A stretch of DNA of 64,000 nt from assembly GCA_965208965.1 (NCBI GenBank), contig OZ242384.1:2170001-2234000 (forward strand), given 5' to 3'. The stretch's first letter is position 1. Each line of letters opens with the position of its first letter. The DNA is from Bin5 sp965208965 (lineage in GTDB: Bacteria > Chloroflexota > Anaerolineae > Caldilineales > Caldilineaceae). Of the stretch, positions 1-8,885 are shown piece after piece. A model generated the notes under the pieces. The model had not been told where the DNA came from and did no database searches. It was given only the letters and a program-made list of their open reading frames with translations. Position numbers and translations under genes: made by a program.

Positions 1-788
1 GACAGCGTATCGCCGGGTCGAACCACATGCATAACGCCGTCCACCGGAGGGATAATCAGCTCCTGGCCAGGCCACAACAGATCCGGATTCGATTCCAGTT
101 TTGGATTGGCCCACAGAATTGTCTCGGGCCTGAGATCGTATCGGGCGGCGATCTTCTGAAGATTGTCAGCTGGCAATACTTTATAGATCTGGATACTGAG
201 AATTCTTGACGACGCAGCGACCGCAACCGGTTCCCCTTCCGCTCCCTGTTTGCTCGGGGAAGCAACTGCAGGCTCCTCGGAATTTCGGGTAAAGGGAAGT
301 ACCGCGCGTTGCAGTGCATTGCCAACTTCGACGATGGGATTGCGCCGGGCCAGCTGTGTGTCAGCAGCGGCACTTTCAACAAGCGGTACGTCCGCCGGCA
401 GAGTGTGCAGCGGGAAATTCCAATCGGGGGGGTCGACCCGTCTGACAAGAATGACAATCGCTGCCACTACCAGGACCGCAAGGTGGCTGGCAAGCCGGAT
501 TGGCGCAACCTGCTCGCGCAAAAAGCTCTGTATGCTTGATGACAGATGCCCAAGCGAACCGCCAGCCGCATCGGCGAGCCCGTTCGATCCTTCTTCCAGA
601 GCGGCTTCGGCCGCGTTATCGGAACTCTGATGAATCTGACTCTGTGTTGGACTGGAATTTAGTTCTGACAAACTACTGGAGACGGAGGAGAGGAAGGCTT
701 CCCGATCCGATGCGGGAGGGTTGTTTGATCGGCGGGAATTATGATAATTGAATTGGCGTTGGTCTACGTGTTGTTTGCTCTTAAGCAT
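1..788 (-). CDS. LysM-domain membrane-anchored protein, C-terminus beyond window
   Basis: This reading frame is open to the left edge, so only the first 262 residues are seen. Residues 1-100 are Ser/Gln/Ala-rich and probably cytoplasmic. A hydrophobic segment at about 101-116 (AVLVVAAIVILV) is a signal anchor. A linker follows, then a LysM domain at about 196-245, with ILWANP and a Pro-Gly-Gln-Glu-Leu-Ile-Ile-Pro end. A second LysM starts at about 250 (MHVVRPGDTL). LysM domains bind peptidoglycan, and this layout usually carries a C-terminal M23 peptidase or other wall hydrolase, which would lie outside the window. The ATG at 788 is the first start after an in-frame TAG; no clear ribosome binding site precedes it. 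The peptidase part is inference, the LysM call is well supported. Confidence 0.8.
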   Translation of the reverse strand, partial: MLKSKQHVDQRQFNYHNSRRSNNPPASDREAFLSSVSSSLSELNSSPTQSQIHQSSDNAAEAALEEGSNGLADAAGGSLGHLSSSIQSFLREQVAPIRLASHLAVLVVAAIVILVRRVDPPDWNFPLHTLPADVPLVESAAADTQLARRNPIVEVGNALQRAVLPFTRNSEEPAVASPSKQGAEGEPVAVAASSRILSIQIYKVLPADNLQKIAARYDLRPETILWANPKLESNPDLLWPGQELIIPPVDGVMHVVRPGDTL

Positions 789-1221
789 ACAGTCTGCCCC
801 ACACTAGGGATACAGAACAAAAACTGTACCACATTGTACAAAAAGCACAAAGTTCGAATGACTGCGGGGCGGGGGGTGAGGCTATTGAGTCTAGAATATA
901 CCACAGCCAGGAGGGAATCGCCTATTTTTCAATCCTCTCAACCGGCCCGAGCCACCTCAAGGATGCCATTATAGGCACAAATCAGGACCTGTACAAATCG
1001 GATTTCGGGTTTCAACCTGGTTTTCACCCTACCAGCGCAGCCTGGTTGGAAAGCGTAGGGAAAGCGTAGGTTAAGCGTCATCTTTCTGCAATCAAGCCCA
1101 TTTTTCACTGTCCGTCTCTACATTTATGGCGCCGGCCCGCCTGCCAGGTTCATTGCCCATTCAGGGACGAAATGATCGCCGCAACGATTCACGCTGAACA
1201 CCGATTCGTCTGTCAATCAAC
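789..1221. other. Intergenic region between rho and the LysM gene
   Basis: No convincing coding frame, RNA gene or strong hairpin is visible. It holds the region downstream of rho and the upstream region of the LysM gene, both read on the minus strand. Confidence 0.5.
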
Positions 1222-2481
1222 CTACTTGATAAGCGTGTCCAGGAATTCCTGGTTGTCTCGCGTTCGGCTAAGCCGTTCCAGGATAGGCAAGATCGCTTCG
1301 TTGCCACCTCCCATGGCATCGCTCATACGCCGCAAAGTATAGACCTTCGCCAGCACCTCCGGCTCCAGCATTTTCTCTTCAGCTCGCGTGCTGCTTCGTT
1401 CAATGTCGATGGCCGGGAAGATGCGCCGTTCTGACGTGCGCCGGTTCAGATGCAGCTCCATATTGCCTGTGCCTTTGAACTCTTCGTAAATGACATCATC
1501 CATGCGGCTTCCGGTATCAACAAGACAGGTCGCAACGATGGTCAAGCTGCCCCCCTCCTCCAGATTTCTGGCCGCGCCAAAGAATCTCTTTGGCGGATAG
1601 AGCGCCGCCGGATCGATCCCGCCCGAAAGCGTGCGGCCCGACGGCGGAACTGTCAAGTTGTAAGCACGCGTGAGACGGGTAATGCTATCCAATAGTATCA
1701 CCACATCGCGGCTGCTTTCCGTCAGACGTTTGGCTCGCTCCAAGGCCATCTCCGCAACCCGTACATGGTTCTGGACAGGTTCGTCAAACGTGCTGCTGAT
1801 CACCTCCGCTTCCACAGAACGGTCCATATCGGTTACTTCCTCTGGCCGCTCTCCGATAAGAACCACCATCAGGTGAAGGTCCTCATAGTTGCTGGACATG
1901 CCGTTGGCAATGCGTTTCAGAATGGTCGTCTTGCCGGCCTTGGGGGGACTGACGATCAAACCGCGCTGGCCCCGGCCAATCGGGGCCAGCAGATCGATCA
2001 TGCGGGTAGCCAGTAAACTCGGTTTGGTTTCCAGGTGAATCTGGTCGTCCGGGAAAATGGGCGTCTGTTTCTCGAACACTGGACGCCGTTTCGCCTCCTC
2101 CGGGTCAAGGCCGTTGACCGCTTCCACCTTCAACAAGCCGTAATACTTCTCCGTGTCCTTGGGCGGGCGTACCTGGCCTACAACCAGATCGCCTGTACGC
2201 AATCCAAAACGGCGAATCTGACTCTGACTGACGTAAACGTCTTCCGGCCCCGGGAGTAGATGGTCGCTTCGAAGGAAGCCGATGCCGTCCTGCACGATTT
2301 CCAGGATTCCGCCACCAAAAATATAGCCCTGTTTTTCGGCATTGGCCCGCAATAACAGAATGATCAGATCATGCTTCTTCAAACGGGTGTAACCGCTAAT
2401 AGCCAAGGAGCGTGCAATCTCTCTGAGTTCATCCAGAGTGCAGTCCTCCAATTCGGCCATCGTCATACTAAGCGTTTCCAT
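1222..2481 (-). CDS. rho: Transcription termination factor Rho
   Basis: Rho is a hexameric RNA-dependent ATPase that ends transcription. The 419-residue protein has the normal length and order: an N-terminal helical Rho_N domain (about 8-45), the cold-shock RNA-binding domain (about 50-120), and a RecA-type ATPase. The P-loop PPKAGKTT is at 179-186, a Walker B segment reads VVILLDSITRL, and the R-loop region IDPAALYPPKRFFGAARN follows. The ATG at 2481 is preceded by AAGGAACG at a good distance. It is monocistronic on the minus strand with a long upstream spacer. No defect is seen. Confidence 0.97.
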   Translation of the reverse strand: METLSMTMAELEDCTLDELREIARSLAISGYTRLKKHDLIILLLRANAEKQGYIFGGGILEIVQDGIGFLRSDHLLPGPEDVYVSQSQIRRFGLRTGDLVVGQVRPPKDTEKYYGLLKVEAVNGLDPEEAKRRPVFEKQTPIFPDDQIHLETKPSLLATRMIDLLAPIGRGQRGLIVSPPKAGKTTILKRIANGMSSNYEDLHLMVVLIGERPEEVTDMDRSVEAEVISSTFDEPVQNHVRVAEMALERAKRLTESSRDVVILLDSITRLTRAYNLTVPPSGRTLSGGIDPAALYPPKRFFGAARNLEEGGSLTIVATCLVDTGSRMDDVIYEEFKGTGNMELHLNRRTSERRIFPAIDIERSSTRAEEKMLEPEVLAKVYTLRRMSDAMGGGNEAILPILERLSRTRDNQEFLDTLIK

Positions 2482-3215
2482 AGTTCGTTCCTTGTCAGGC
2501 TCAACAAAAAGTCACTCATTGCTTGCGCAACAGGACAGTTTCATTTGCATACGAGTGAGTGTGCTGAAAGCGCGGGCTGTCAATAGGTTGTGAAGACGAT
2601 TAGTCTACACAAAGCGATCTTTGGGGATTGTCCGAATCCGGACAGATTTTCTGTGTAAATTGACTTACGCCAGGGTTGGGTAAATGCGAAAGAGGTGCAC
2701 TCGATGGACAATCAGGCGCGTCTACCGCCCATCCGCGACTGTCATCCGCTCTGCTCGGTCATTCTAAGTCGATCATCGCCAATTGCGTAAAGAGCAAGCC
2801 GGCTACTTAGCTAAGTTCTGTTTGGATAGTCGAAGCGGACATATAGGGTGGAGGCATACCTGCAATATCGACAACCAGTATAGCAGCACTTTCAGTATAC
2901 GTCAACTATGATTTTTTCGCAGATGAAACGCAAATTTGCCGTGCGCCACCTGTCGCAGCCGGCAATCTGTGTCGAACGCAGGGGTATCGCCCCCATATTT
3001 CTGATCTTATACATTGACGCCGGATGCAGACAACGGGGAACTGAAGCCCGATGGGCGCGAGTTCCGGGTAAACCTTCAGCCTCAGAAAGAGGGACCTGCA
3101 GCATATGAATTACTGTCGTTGCGTTGGTCGTCGTCAACTTTCCCGACCGGTCGGGGACACCGGCAACCACACGACCAGTGCCAACCGGTCGCCGCCGGTG
3201 TCCCGCCAATCCCCT
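2482..3215. other. Long intergenic region upstream of rho
   Basis: About 730 bp between the crp-type gene and rho. Frames here are short, Arg/Pro-rich and lack homology that I recognise. The part near 3150-3205 folds into a long hairpin (listed separately). The rest probably holds the rho promoter and leader, but I cannot point to one clear -35/-10 pair. Confidence 0.45.
3154..3204. repeat. Long inverted repeat (11-bp stem) downstream of the Crp/Fnr gene
   Basis: GGGACACCGGC at 3154-3164 pairs perfectly with GCCGGTGTCCC at 3194-3204, leaving a 29-nt loop. It begins 12 bp past the stop codon of the minus-strand Crp/Fnr gene. No T-tract follows on either strand, so it could be a 3' stabilising structure or a terminator of atypical form. 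Confidence 0.5.
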
Positions 3216-3920
3216 TTACCACTCCCAAATGCCGGCGATTTCCTTCAACGTTTCAATGTCAAGGATTGCTATTCTGCGGTAACCCAGTTCCACCAGGCCC
3301 TGCCGCTTGAAATCCCGTAAAATGGCGCTGACCGTCTCTCGATAGGTTCCGAGTCGGTCCGCGAGCACCTGATGGCTGACTCCCTGAATTATCTCTTCCG
3401 AGTCGCTGCACAGTTCAACCAGCAGTGCCGCCAATCGTTCGGGCAGCTTCTTGTACGCTACATCTTCTAACCTGTCTTCGACCTGGAGAAGCCGTCTGCC
3501 GTACGTCTGCAACATCCCCCAACCCAATATCGGGTACTGAAGCGTCATGTTTCGCGCCTCGGCAGCCGGAATCGACCAGACCACCACATCAGTGTCCGCT
3601 TCAGCGAAAACGTTTGCCTCCTGTGGCCTGTTCAAAGCGCCTTCGCCAAATATGGCGGCGGGTTCCAAAGTGCCAATGACCAGCCGCCGTCCTTCTTGAT
3701 TTGGGCAGACCAGGTTGACTTTGCCCTGCATTAGTACAAACATCTCCCTCTTCAAAGCAGTCGCATCGGCTACGACCTCATGCCGCCGGTAAGAGCGCAT
3801 GCGCACATGTTTCCCGAACGATGGGTTGTCGTTGCGGAGATCCATTAACGTCTGCAAAAGCTCAGGTTTTCGGCCCAGAACATCGTCGGCAACGGTGTGT
3901 CGATAGGGATTATCGAACAT
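3216..3920 (-). CDS. Crp/Fnr family transcriptional regulator
   Basis: A 234-residue cytoplasmic regulator of the Crp/Fnr class. The N-terminal half is a cyclic-nucleotide-binding beta barrel (about 30-130) with a FVLMQGKVNLV strand and the IFGEGAL turn. A long dimer helix follows (YGRRLLQVEDRLEDVAYKKLPERLAALL). The C-terminal winged helix contains ISHQ-like GVSHQVLADRLGTYRETVSAILRDFKRQG, the typical HTH_Crp recognition motif. No Cys cluster of the Fnr type is present, so the signal is unknown. An ATG three codons upstream (3929) exists, but AGAAAGG abuts it directly and sits 9 nt before the ATG at 3920, so the latter is preferred. A plausible promoter, TTGTGG-N17-TATTTT, lies upstream on the same strand. 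Confidence 0.9.
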   Translation of the reverse strand: MFDNPYRHTVADDVLGRKPELLQTLMDLRNDNPSFGKHVRMRSYRRHEVVADATALKREMFVLMQGKVNLVCPNQEGRRLVIGTLEPAAIFGEGALNRPQEANVFAEADTDVVVWSIPAAEARNMTLQYPILGWGMLQTYGRRLLQVEDRLEDVAYKKLPERLAALLVELCSDSEEIIQGVSHQVLADRLGTYRETVSAILRDFKRQGLVELGYRRIAILDIETLKEIAGIWEW

Positions 3921-4749
3921 ATGACACATCCTTTCTGGCTGCCCCGCAGAATCAGGCTCATACGCGGGCCGCCAGCTAGGGCGGGATTAAAATACTTCCG
4001 CCGGAGGAATGCCACAACTCATACCAAACCTGTACGAATACTGTGGCGTAAAAGGCACATATTTCAATAGTTGCTCCGGATCGTCCCGAAAATTGATTCA
4101 GTATCTGTACACTGCCTGAAGTATAGCAGTTTTCGTCAACGAATTCTATACTTTATTGTTCTTACAGAATTCCTATCAACAGTGCATCAGAATCTCTACT
4201 CTCTATCTAGGTTAACATGGGAAAGTTACGGTTCTGTTGCGGTAAAGTTAGCATTCCATATACATTGGGAATGACATACCTGAGTGCGCAAAATTCAGCC
4301 CTCCAGATCTGGTGGCCCAATGTAATACAGGGTTTGCTTGAAATCGGTCGATCAGCTGGTATACTGCGCTACGCAGTTCGGGCTTCGCCGAGGGCGAGAA
4401 GGAGAGGGTCTGGAGTTCCCGGAGGATGCGCAAGACGAATGGGCCGAAGCCCTAGAGACTGTTACGGCGCAAAACTATTCGTATAATCTCAGGACGTTGA
4501 AAGCCGTTCTGTTGGCGGGCGCGAGGGTAGAGGCTTGAGGGTGTTGGGTCAACACCGAACGTGATACCAGGCCCAGAAACACGAATCGAATAGCCAAGTA
4601 AATTTCACGCTATTAGAGGGGTCGGACCTTGGGCGGTTTGACTCCTTTTTGATCTTGCAATTAGGCCAAAAGTTGGAACTCACATCGCAAAGTAGCATTT
4701 GGTGGCAGACACCATTGTTGTTCACCGAATCTAACAGGAGCGAGTTCTG
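3921..4749. other. AT-richer non-coding region
   Basis: Base composition is visibly less GC-rich than in neighbouring genes. Frames on both strands (for example 4338-4538 plus and 4248-4433 minus) are short, overlap one another, and match no family I recognise. It is probably the promoter region of the Crp/Fnr gene followed by decayed DNA. Confidence 0.45.
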
Positions 4750-4982
4750 TTGTCGGCAACTGAGTCCAGCAGAATCCGTGAGGTGTTGGGCGCGTGTCGA
4801 TGGCTGTACAATCGTTCACTGAAAGAACGGTGCAACACGTACCGTGCGTGCGGAACAGGCATGTCAAAGATTGGACAAAAGAAACACTTGACCAGACTGC
4901 GTGCCGAATCACAGTGGTGGCGTCAGTGGAAACTACACGCTGTCTGCTCACCACCGACCTCGCCGCAACACTCTTTAACTAA
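4750..4982 (+). pseudogene. Remnant of an IS200/IS605-type TnpB (OrfB) gene
   Basis: The translated stretch contains GACRWLYNRSLKER, the N-terminal hallmark of TnpB-type RNA-guided nucleases (the usual form is ACRWLYN-x-L-ER), followed by a typical spacer helix. Near 4911 the resemblance moves to another frame (SVETTRCLLTTDLAATLFN), which fits the next TnpB segment (consensus like VLQxxLxxLDxAFxxFF). It then ends at TAA 4980-4982. Only about 75 of some 400 residues remain, with one frameshift and no intact start, RuvC domain or zinc finger. I take it as a dead transposon fragment. The short length is the main uncertainty. Confidence 0.55.
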
Positions 4983-4993
4983 AGGATTATGCT

Positions 4994-5137
4994 ATGGCGG
5001 AACAAAGCAACAACCCAAATCAACAGTCAGAGGACAAGGGGCAGGACGCACCTGTTGTAGGCCCATCAACGCCACCACCAGACGAGTTAGATGTATATGT
5101 GCCGGATCCGGAAATGTTTGAAAGTGTTGATTCCTAG
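4994..5137 (+). CDS. Small acidic, proline-rich ORF of unknown function (47 aa)
   Basis: ATG at 4994 follows AAAGGA with a 7-nt gap, a good ribosome binding site. The 47-residue product is hydrophilic and acidic, with an Asn/Gln-rich start, a VVGPSTPPPDE centre and a VPDPEMFESVDS end. It has no membrane segment or known domain. Eleven nucleotides after its stop codon another ribosome binding site (AGGAG, 6-nt spacing) precedes an ATG at 5149 that reads only 10 codons. The two together could be a leader-peptide arrangement, a degraded small operon, or chance. It sits in decayed DNA beside the tnpB remnant, so expression is uncertain. Confidence 0.35.
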   Translation: MAEQSNNPNQQSEDKGQDAPVVGPSTPPPDELDVYVPDPEMFESVDS

Positions 5138-5703
5138 AGGAGTATTGAATGGTTATTCCCGCAACACTAACAGGACCTTAGTGACCTGCCCCGATGTTTG
5201 TACCACTTGTTATGTTAGTCCGACAAGGACTGGGACAGCGTCAGGTCCGCCACTACGTGTCGAATCAGGCGATGCGGACCTCAGATTATCTCGCTACCAC
5301 TGTCTCGTAACGCCCATGAGCAACCCTGGCCCCCGCAAGTCGGCCCACCCGACAGCACTCAAGATTCTCTCCGACAATCAATCTCTGAAGGGACATCGCA
5401 CACATGCGCGCCCGCGCAGCGACTCCTGTCAATATTGGCCCATATCAGGGACAAATCGCGTCAAAATAGCGCAATTGTGGACTATTTCTTGTTATGCTAC
5501 ACTAAATTTCTGTGAACAATCGCCAGGCAATTGAGAGCTATCAATCGTTTCTGTGGCTCTCTCTATTCTCCTTGACGAAAGTACTGGGCTGAAGCTTTTC
5601 TCATGCAATACTCCTTTGCACCCAGATCCGTACACACGGAAGTCGGGTCGAAGAATGGACTCTTCCATTAATTTCATTCAAATCACGTGACGAGAAAAGC
5701 TTA
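5138..5703. other. Intergenic region upstream of the SH3b protein
   Basis: Apart from a 10-codon ORF at 5149-5181 with an AGGAG site and a promoter candidate near 5475-5503, I see no supported gene. Frames in the first half are interrupted by stops and have no recognisable similarity. Confidence 0.45.
5475..5503 (+). promoter_or_regulatory. Candidate sigma-70 type promoter for the SH3b gene
   Basis: TTGTGG (5475-5480) and TACACT (5498-5503) are separated by exactly 17 nt in an AT-rich stretch. The next plus-strand gene begins at 5704, implying a leader of about 190 nt. Inference from consensus match only. Confidence 0.35.
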
Positions 5704-7389
5704 ATGGCAGGAATTTTGAAGAGAATCGCCGCGGTTCTCGTAAGTATCGTTTGGCTCAGTCTCATTCTCGCATTGCTCGCAGGTTTTTTCGCGCCCGATC
5801 TTCACCAGCTTCTGCCCGCGCCGGTAAGGGAATTCACTGACCCAGGCGTGCTGCGTGAACGGTGGCAATCTTTCACCGATTCACCGGTGATAGGTATCGG
5901 CCTCCCGCCTCCCGCTGAACCTGAAGCCACTGTGACGCCCACGCCGGATGCCGCACTGCCCCCCCCGCCAACAGCTACGCCCCTACCCGAAGCTCCTACT
6001 GCCACGCCGCTGCCCGCGGAAACTCCGACACCGACGACCGCCCCGGCCATGACGGCCGAAGAGGGTGAAGAGACCCCCTCTCTCGAAACGAGCGTCTCGG
6101 TCTCCGTGTCAGAGGCTGGACAAGCCGACTTGCGCTCCGCACCAAGTGAAGATGCAGACGTGATCGGGCTCGTAGCAGCAGGCGGAAAGGTCAACATCGA
6201 CGGCCAGGATCCCACCGGGAACTGGTATCGCCTGGAAGACGGAACCTGGATTAACGCCGAAGACCTCGTTGAAGCTCCACTTGATCAGGTCCCTGTTGTC
6301 ATGGTCGAGACCCAGCAACCCCCCGAAGAACCAGAGGAGCCGACGCCACCTGAAACAACCGAAGACACGACGACGACACCGCTCGTGCCCGTTAGTGCCG
6401 TTGTCAATGCCGACTCGAATCTGCGGGCCGGCCCCGGGATCGAATACGACCGCGTAGACGGTATCAATTTCGGCGAAGAAGCTATGATTGTCGGCATTTC
6501 CACCGATGGTGAGTGGTACCTGCTTGAGCGGGGGCTTTGGCTCTTTACCGCCCTCGTCACAGAAGCCGTTGACGTTCCTGTTGTCACTGAGGACACGTCG
6601 TCAGATCAGATGGTTGCAGCGGGTACGGAGCAACCGGAGACAGAACAAACAGACACGGGCGAACAAGAGGCAACTACGGAACAGACGCAAGCGGACAATG
6701 AACAGACAGATGCCGAGCAGCCTGACTCGGACGACGATCAGACGACGGCAGAAACAGAGGAGATGGAGACTGACGCTGAGCAACTGCTGCCGGTCGTCAT
6801 TGCCCTCCGCGGCGCCAATCTGCGCGCCGGTCCTGGTGTCGAATTTGACCGCGTGGACGGCGCCGAAGAAGGTCAACTATTGACAATCGTAGCCCAGGAC
6901 GATTCCGGTGAGTGGCTGAAGCTTGATGATGGATCCTGGATCCTGGCCGCACTTGTGGACAATGTTCCCGCAGATCTACCCGTAGAGTCGGAGGAAGCCG
7001 CCGAAGACGAGCAAGATTCTCAAACCGACGAGGACGAACCGGAAACGCAGGAAGAGACTGTGCCGCTCTTGTTCGCCACCGTAAACACAGACGCAAATCT
7101 GCGCAACGGCCCCGGTCTTGACGCAACTATCGTCGAGTCCGCCCCCGCCGGAACGCTTGTCACGATTATTGACAGGACTGATGATGAACAATGGTTACAG
7201 CTCGAAAATGGTTTCTGGATTTTCGCTACACTTGTGGACATCCTCCCGGCAGAGGGAGAGGAAGACGCCGACGGCGATGTCGGGGCAGATGGCAACGACG
7301 ATAACGGCAATAATGGCGGTAACGACAATAGCGATCAGGGAAAAGTTTCCCAGCCGCAGGTGAGTAAAGCCTCACAAAAGATTGTGTGA
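5704..7389 (+). CDS. Membrane-anchored protein with four bacterial SH3 domains
   Basis: A 561-residue envelope protein. Residues 8-28 are a hydrophobic signal anchor; about 65-115 is a Pro/Thr-rich stalk (repeated TPTP, TATPLP). Four SH3b repeats follow, at about 129-190, 230-287, 364-420 and 457-513. Each has the ANLRAGPG-type or related turn and a closing GxWIxAxLV strand; repeat 1 is the most divergent (ADLRSAPS). They are separated by very acidic Glu/Asp/Thr/Gln linkers, and the tail is Asn/Gly/Asp-rich. SH3b domains usually bind peptidoglycan or surface polymers, so a wall-attached or adhesive role is likely; no catalytic domain is present. The start codon follows a weak GAGAAAAG site. 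It stands alone on the plus strand. Confidence 0.8.
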   Translation: MAGILKRIAAVLVSIVWLSLILALLAGFFAPDLHQLLPAPVREFTDPGVLRERWQSFTDSPVIGIGLPPPAEPEATVTPTPDAALPPPPTATPLPEAPTATPLPAETPTPTTAPAMTAEEGEETPSLETSVSVSVSEAGQADLRSAPSEDADVIGLVAAGGKVNIDGQDPTGNWYRLEDGTWINAEDLVEAPLDQVPVVMVETQQPPEEPEEPTPPETTEDTTTTPLVPVSAVVNADSNLRAGPGIEYDRVDGINFGEEAMIVGISTDGEWYLLERGLWLFTALVTEAVDVPVVTEDTSSDQMVAAGTEQPETEQTDTGEQEATTEQTQADNEQTDAEQPDSDDDQTTAETEEMETDAEQLLPVVIALRGANLRAGPGVEFDRVDGAEEGQLLTIVAQDDSGEWLKLDDGSWILAALVDNVPADLPVESEEAAEDEQDSQTDEDEPETQEETVPLLFATVNTDANLRNGPGLDATIVESAPAGTLVTIIDRTDDEQWLQLENGFWIFATLVDILPAEGEEDADGDVGADGNDDNGNNGGNDNSDQGKVSQPQVSKASQKIV

Positions 7390-7576
7390 TGGAGGTGACA
7401 GAAGTCATCTGAGTCACAACTGCCGCACTTGATACTGCAGCAAAACAGCGCCGTACCGGCCACCACAGGTTTCGGACACATTCGGGAACCAATCTGGCCG
7501 TACGGCGTACTTATTTGTACATGATTAACTGTGAAACGGAACGCGCGCTGGCAAATAGAGTCAGGGAGTGAAACTG

Positions 7577-8851
7577 ATGCGAATTCTTCTCTATACCGGG
7601 AAAGGAGGAGTTGGCAAGACCAGTATCAGCGCGGCCTGCGCTCTGCGTTGCGCCGAACTGGGCTACCGGACTGTCGTACTCAGCACCGACTCCGCCCATA
7701 GCCTCGGCGACAGTTTCGACACCCGCATCGGCAGCGAACTGGTGGAACTGGCGCCCAACCTCTGGGGACAGGAGATCGACCTGCTCCACCAGATGGACAA
7801 ATACTGGGGCCGCGTGCAGGAATATCTGAATGTACTTTTCTCCTGGCGCGGCATGGATGCGCTGGTCGCCGAAGAAACTTCCGTGCTGCCGGGTATGGAA
7901 GAACTCGCCAGTCTAATGCACATAACACATCTCGCAGACAGTGGCGCCTATGACACAATTATCATTGACGCGGTGCCCACCGGGTCCACCCTGCAGCTGC
8001 TCAGTTTTCCCGATATCGCCCGCTGGTATATCGAGAAGATCATGCCCTTCGAACGCCGCACACTCCAGATCGCGCGGCCTATCGTGTCCCGAATGAGCGA
8101 CATTCCCCTGCCGGACGACGACCTCTTTGAAAGCGTCGAAGACCTGGTGAACGTTCTGGAGCGTACCAGTCTTCTTCTGAGCGACAGCAGCGTCAGTAGT
8201 ATGCGGCTGGTGATCAACCCCGAGAAGATGGTCATAAAGGAGGCCCAGCGCGCCTACGCATACCTCAATCTCTATGGCTATGCCGTCGATTCTGTCGTCT
8301 GCAATCGCGTCTTCCCGCAGGAGCTGCAGGATGCCTACTTCAGCGGCTGGATCGAAGCGCAGCAGCGAAATCTGGCCTTCGTCGAAGAAGCGTTCCAACC
8401 TCTTCCCATCTCCAGAATTCCATTCTTTGAAGAGGAGGTGCTGGGCCAGAAGATGCTCCAGCGTATGGCCGCTACACTCTTCGGAGACGATCTGGCGCGC
8501 GGCGGCAAGGGAGACCCCACCCGCCTCTACTACCAGGGTGAACCGCAGAAAATCTTCGCCCGCAATGGCCACTACATTCTCAGCATAGCCCTGCCGCTCG
8601 TGACCAAGGAGGAGGTGAACCTCCATCGAAGCGTCGTGGACGAGCTGATCGTCCGCATCGGCAACTGGAAAGGCAATATCGCCCTGCCGATTGGCCTGGC
8701 GCGGCTCAAGATCGACGGAGCCAACTACGAAGGTGACCGTCTGAACATCCTATTCTGCAAACAAGAGGGCGATTCCGACTATGAGTTCGACTCGTTGGAG
8801 CGCAGCCCCTGGGAGCAGTTGAAGGCAAGGCTGCAGGGGGAAGGGGTCTGA
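7577..8851 (+). CDS. ArsA/Get3-family ATPase
   Basis: A 424-residue P-loop ATPase of the ArsA/Get3 (TRC40) group. The deviant Walker A GKGGVGKTS is at 8-16, a switch I-like STDSAHSLGDSFD follows (with Ser where Pro is usual), and IIIDAVPTG corresponds to the DTAPTG switch II motif. The C-terminal 90 residues, after RLYYQGEPQKIF, look like the small HSP20-like ArsA C-terminal domain common in Chloroflexota and cyanobacteria. No arsB, arsR or cysteine triad for arsenite is present, so arsenite export is not supported; a chaperone or targeting role is more likely. GGGAG lies 8 nt before the ATG at 7577, which is preferred over the in-frame GTG at 7568. Confidence 0.85.
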   Translation: MRILLYTGKGGVGKTSISAACALRCAELGYRTVVLSTDSAHSLGDSFDTRIGSELVELAPNLWGQEIDLLHQMDKYWGRVQEYLNVLFSWRGMDALVAEETSVLPGMEELASLMHITHLADSGAYDTIIIDAVPTGSTLQLLSFPDIARWYIEKIMPFERRTLQIARPIVSRMSDIPLPDDDLFESVEDLVNVLERTSLLLSDSSVSSMRLVINPEKMVIKEAQRAYAYLNLYGYAVDSVVCNRVFPQELQDAYFSGWIEAQQRNLAFVEEAFQPLPISRIPFFEEEVLGQKMLQRMAATLFGDDLARGGKGDPTRLYYQGEPQKIFARNGHYILSIALPLVTKEEVNLHRSVVDELIVRIGNWKGNIALPIGLARLKIDGANYEGDRLNILFCKQEGDSDYEFDSLERSPWEQLKARLQGEGV

Positions 8852-8885
8852 ACCGTTTGTGCGCTATCGACACTACAATGCATGT

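Noticed and set aside
2892..3209. A 105-codon minus-strand frame upstream of rho
   Set aside because: Arg-rich, no ribosome binding site, overlaps the hairpin after the Crp/Fnr gene, and shows no likeness.
5091..5534. A 147-codon plus-strand frame rich in Cys
   Set aside because: It overlaps the better-supported 47-codon ORF in another frame and has no recognisable likeness or binding site; kept as non-coding.
7577..8851. Arsenite-resistance function for the ArsA-like ATPase
   Set aside because: No arsB, arsC or arsR nearby and no visible arsenite-binding cysteine triad; a Get3-like role is more likely.
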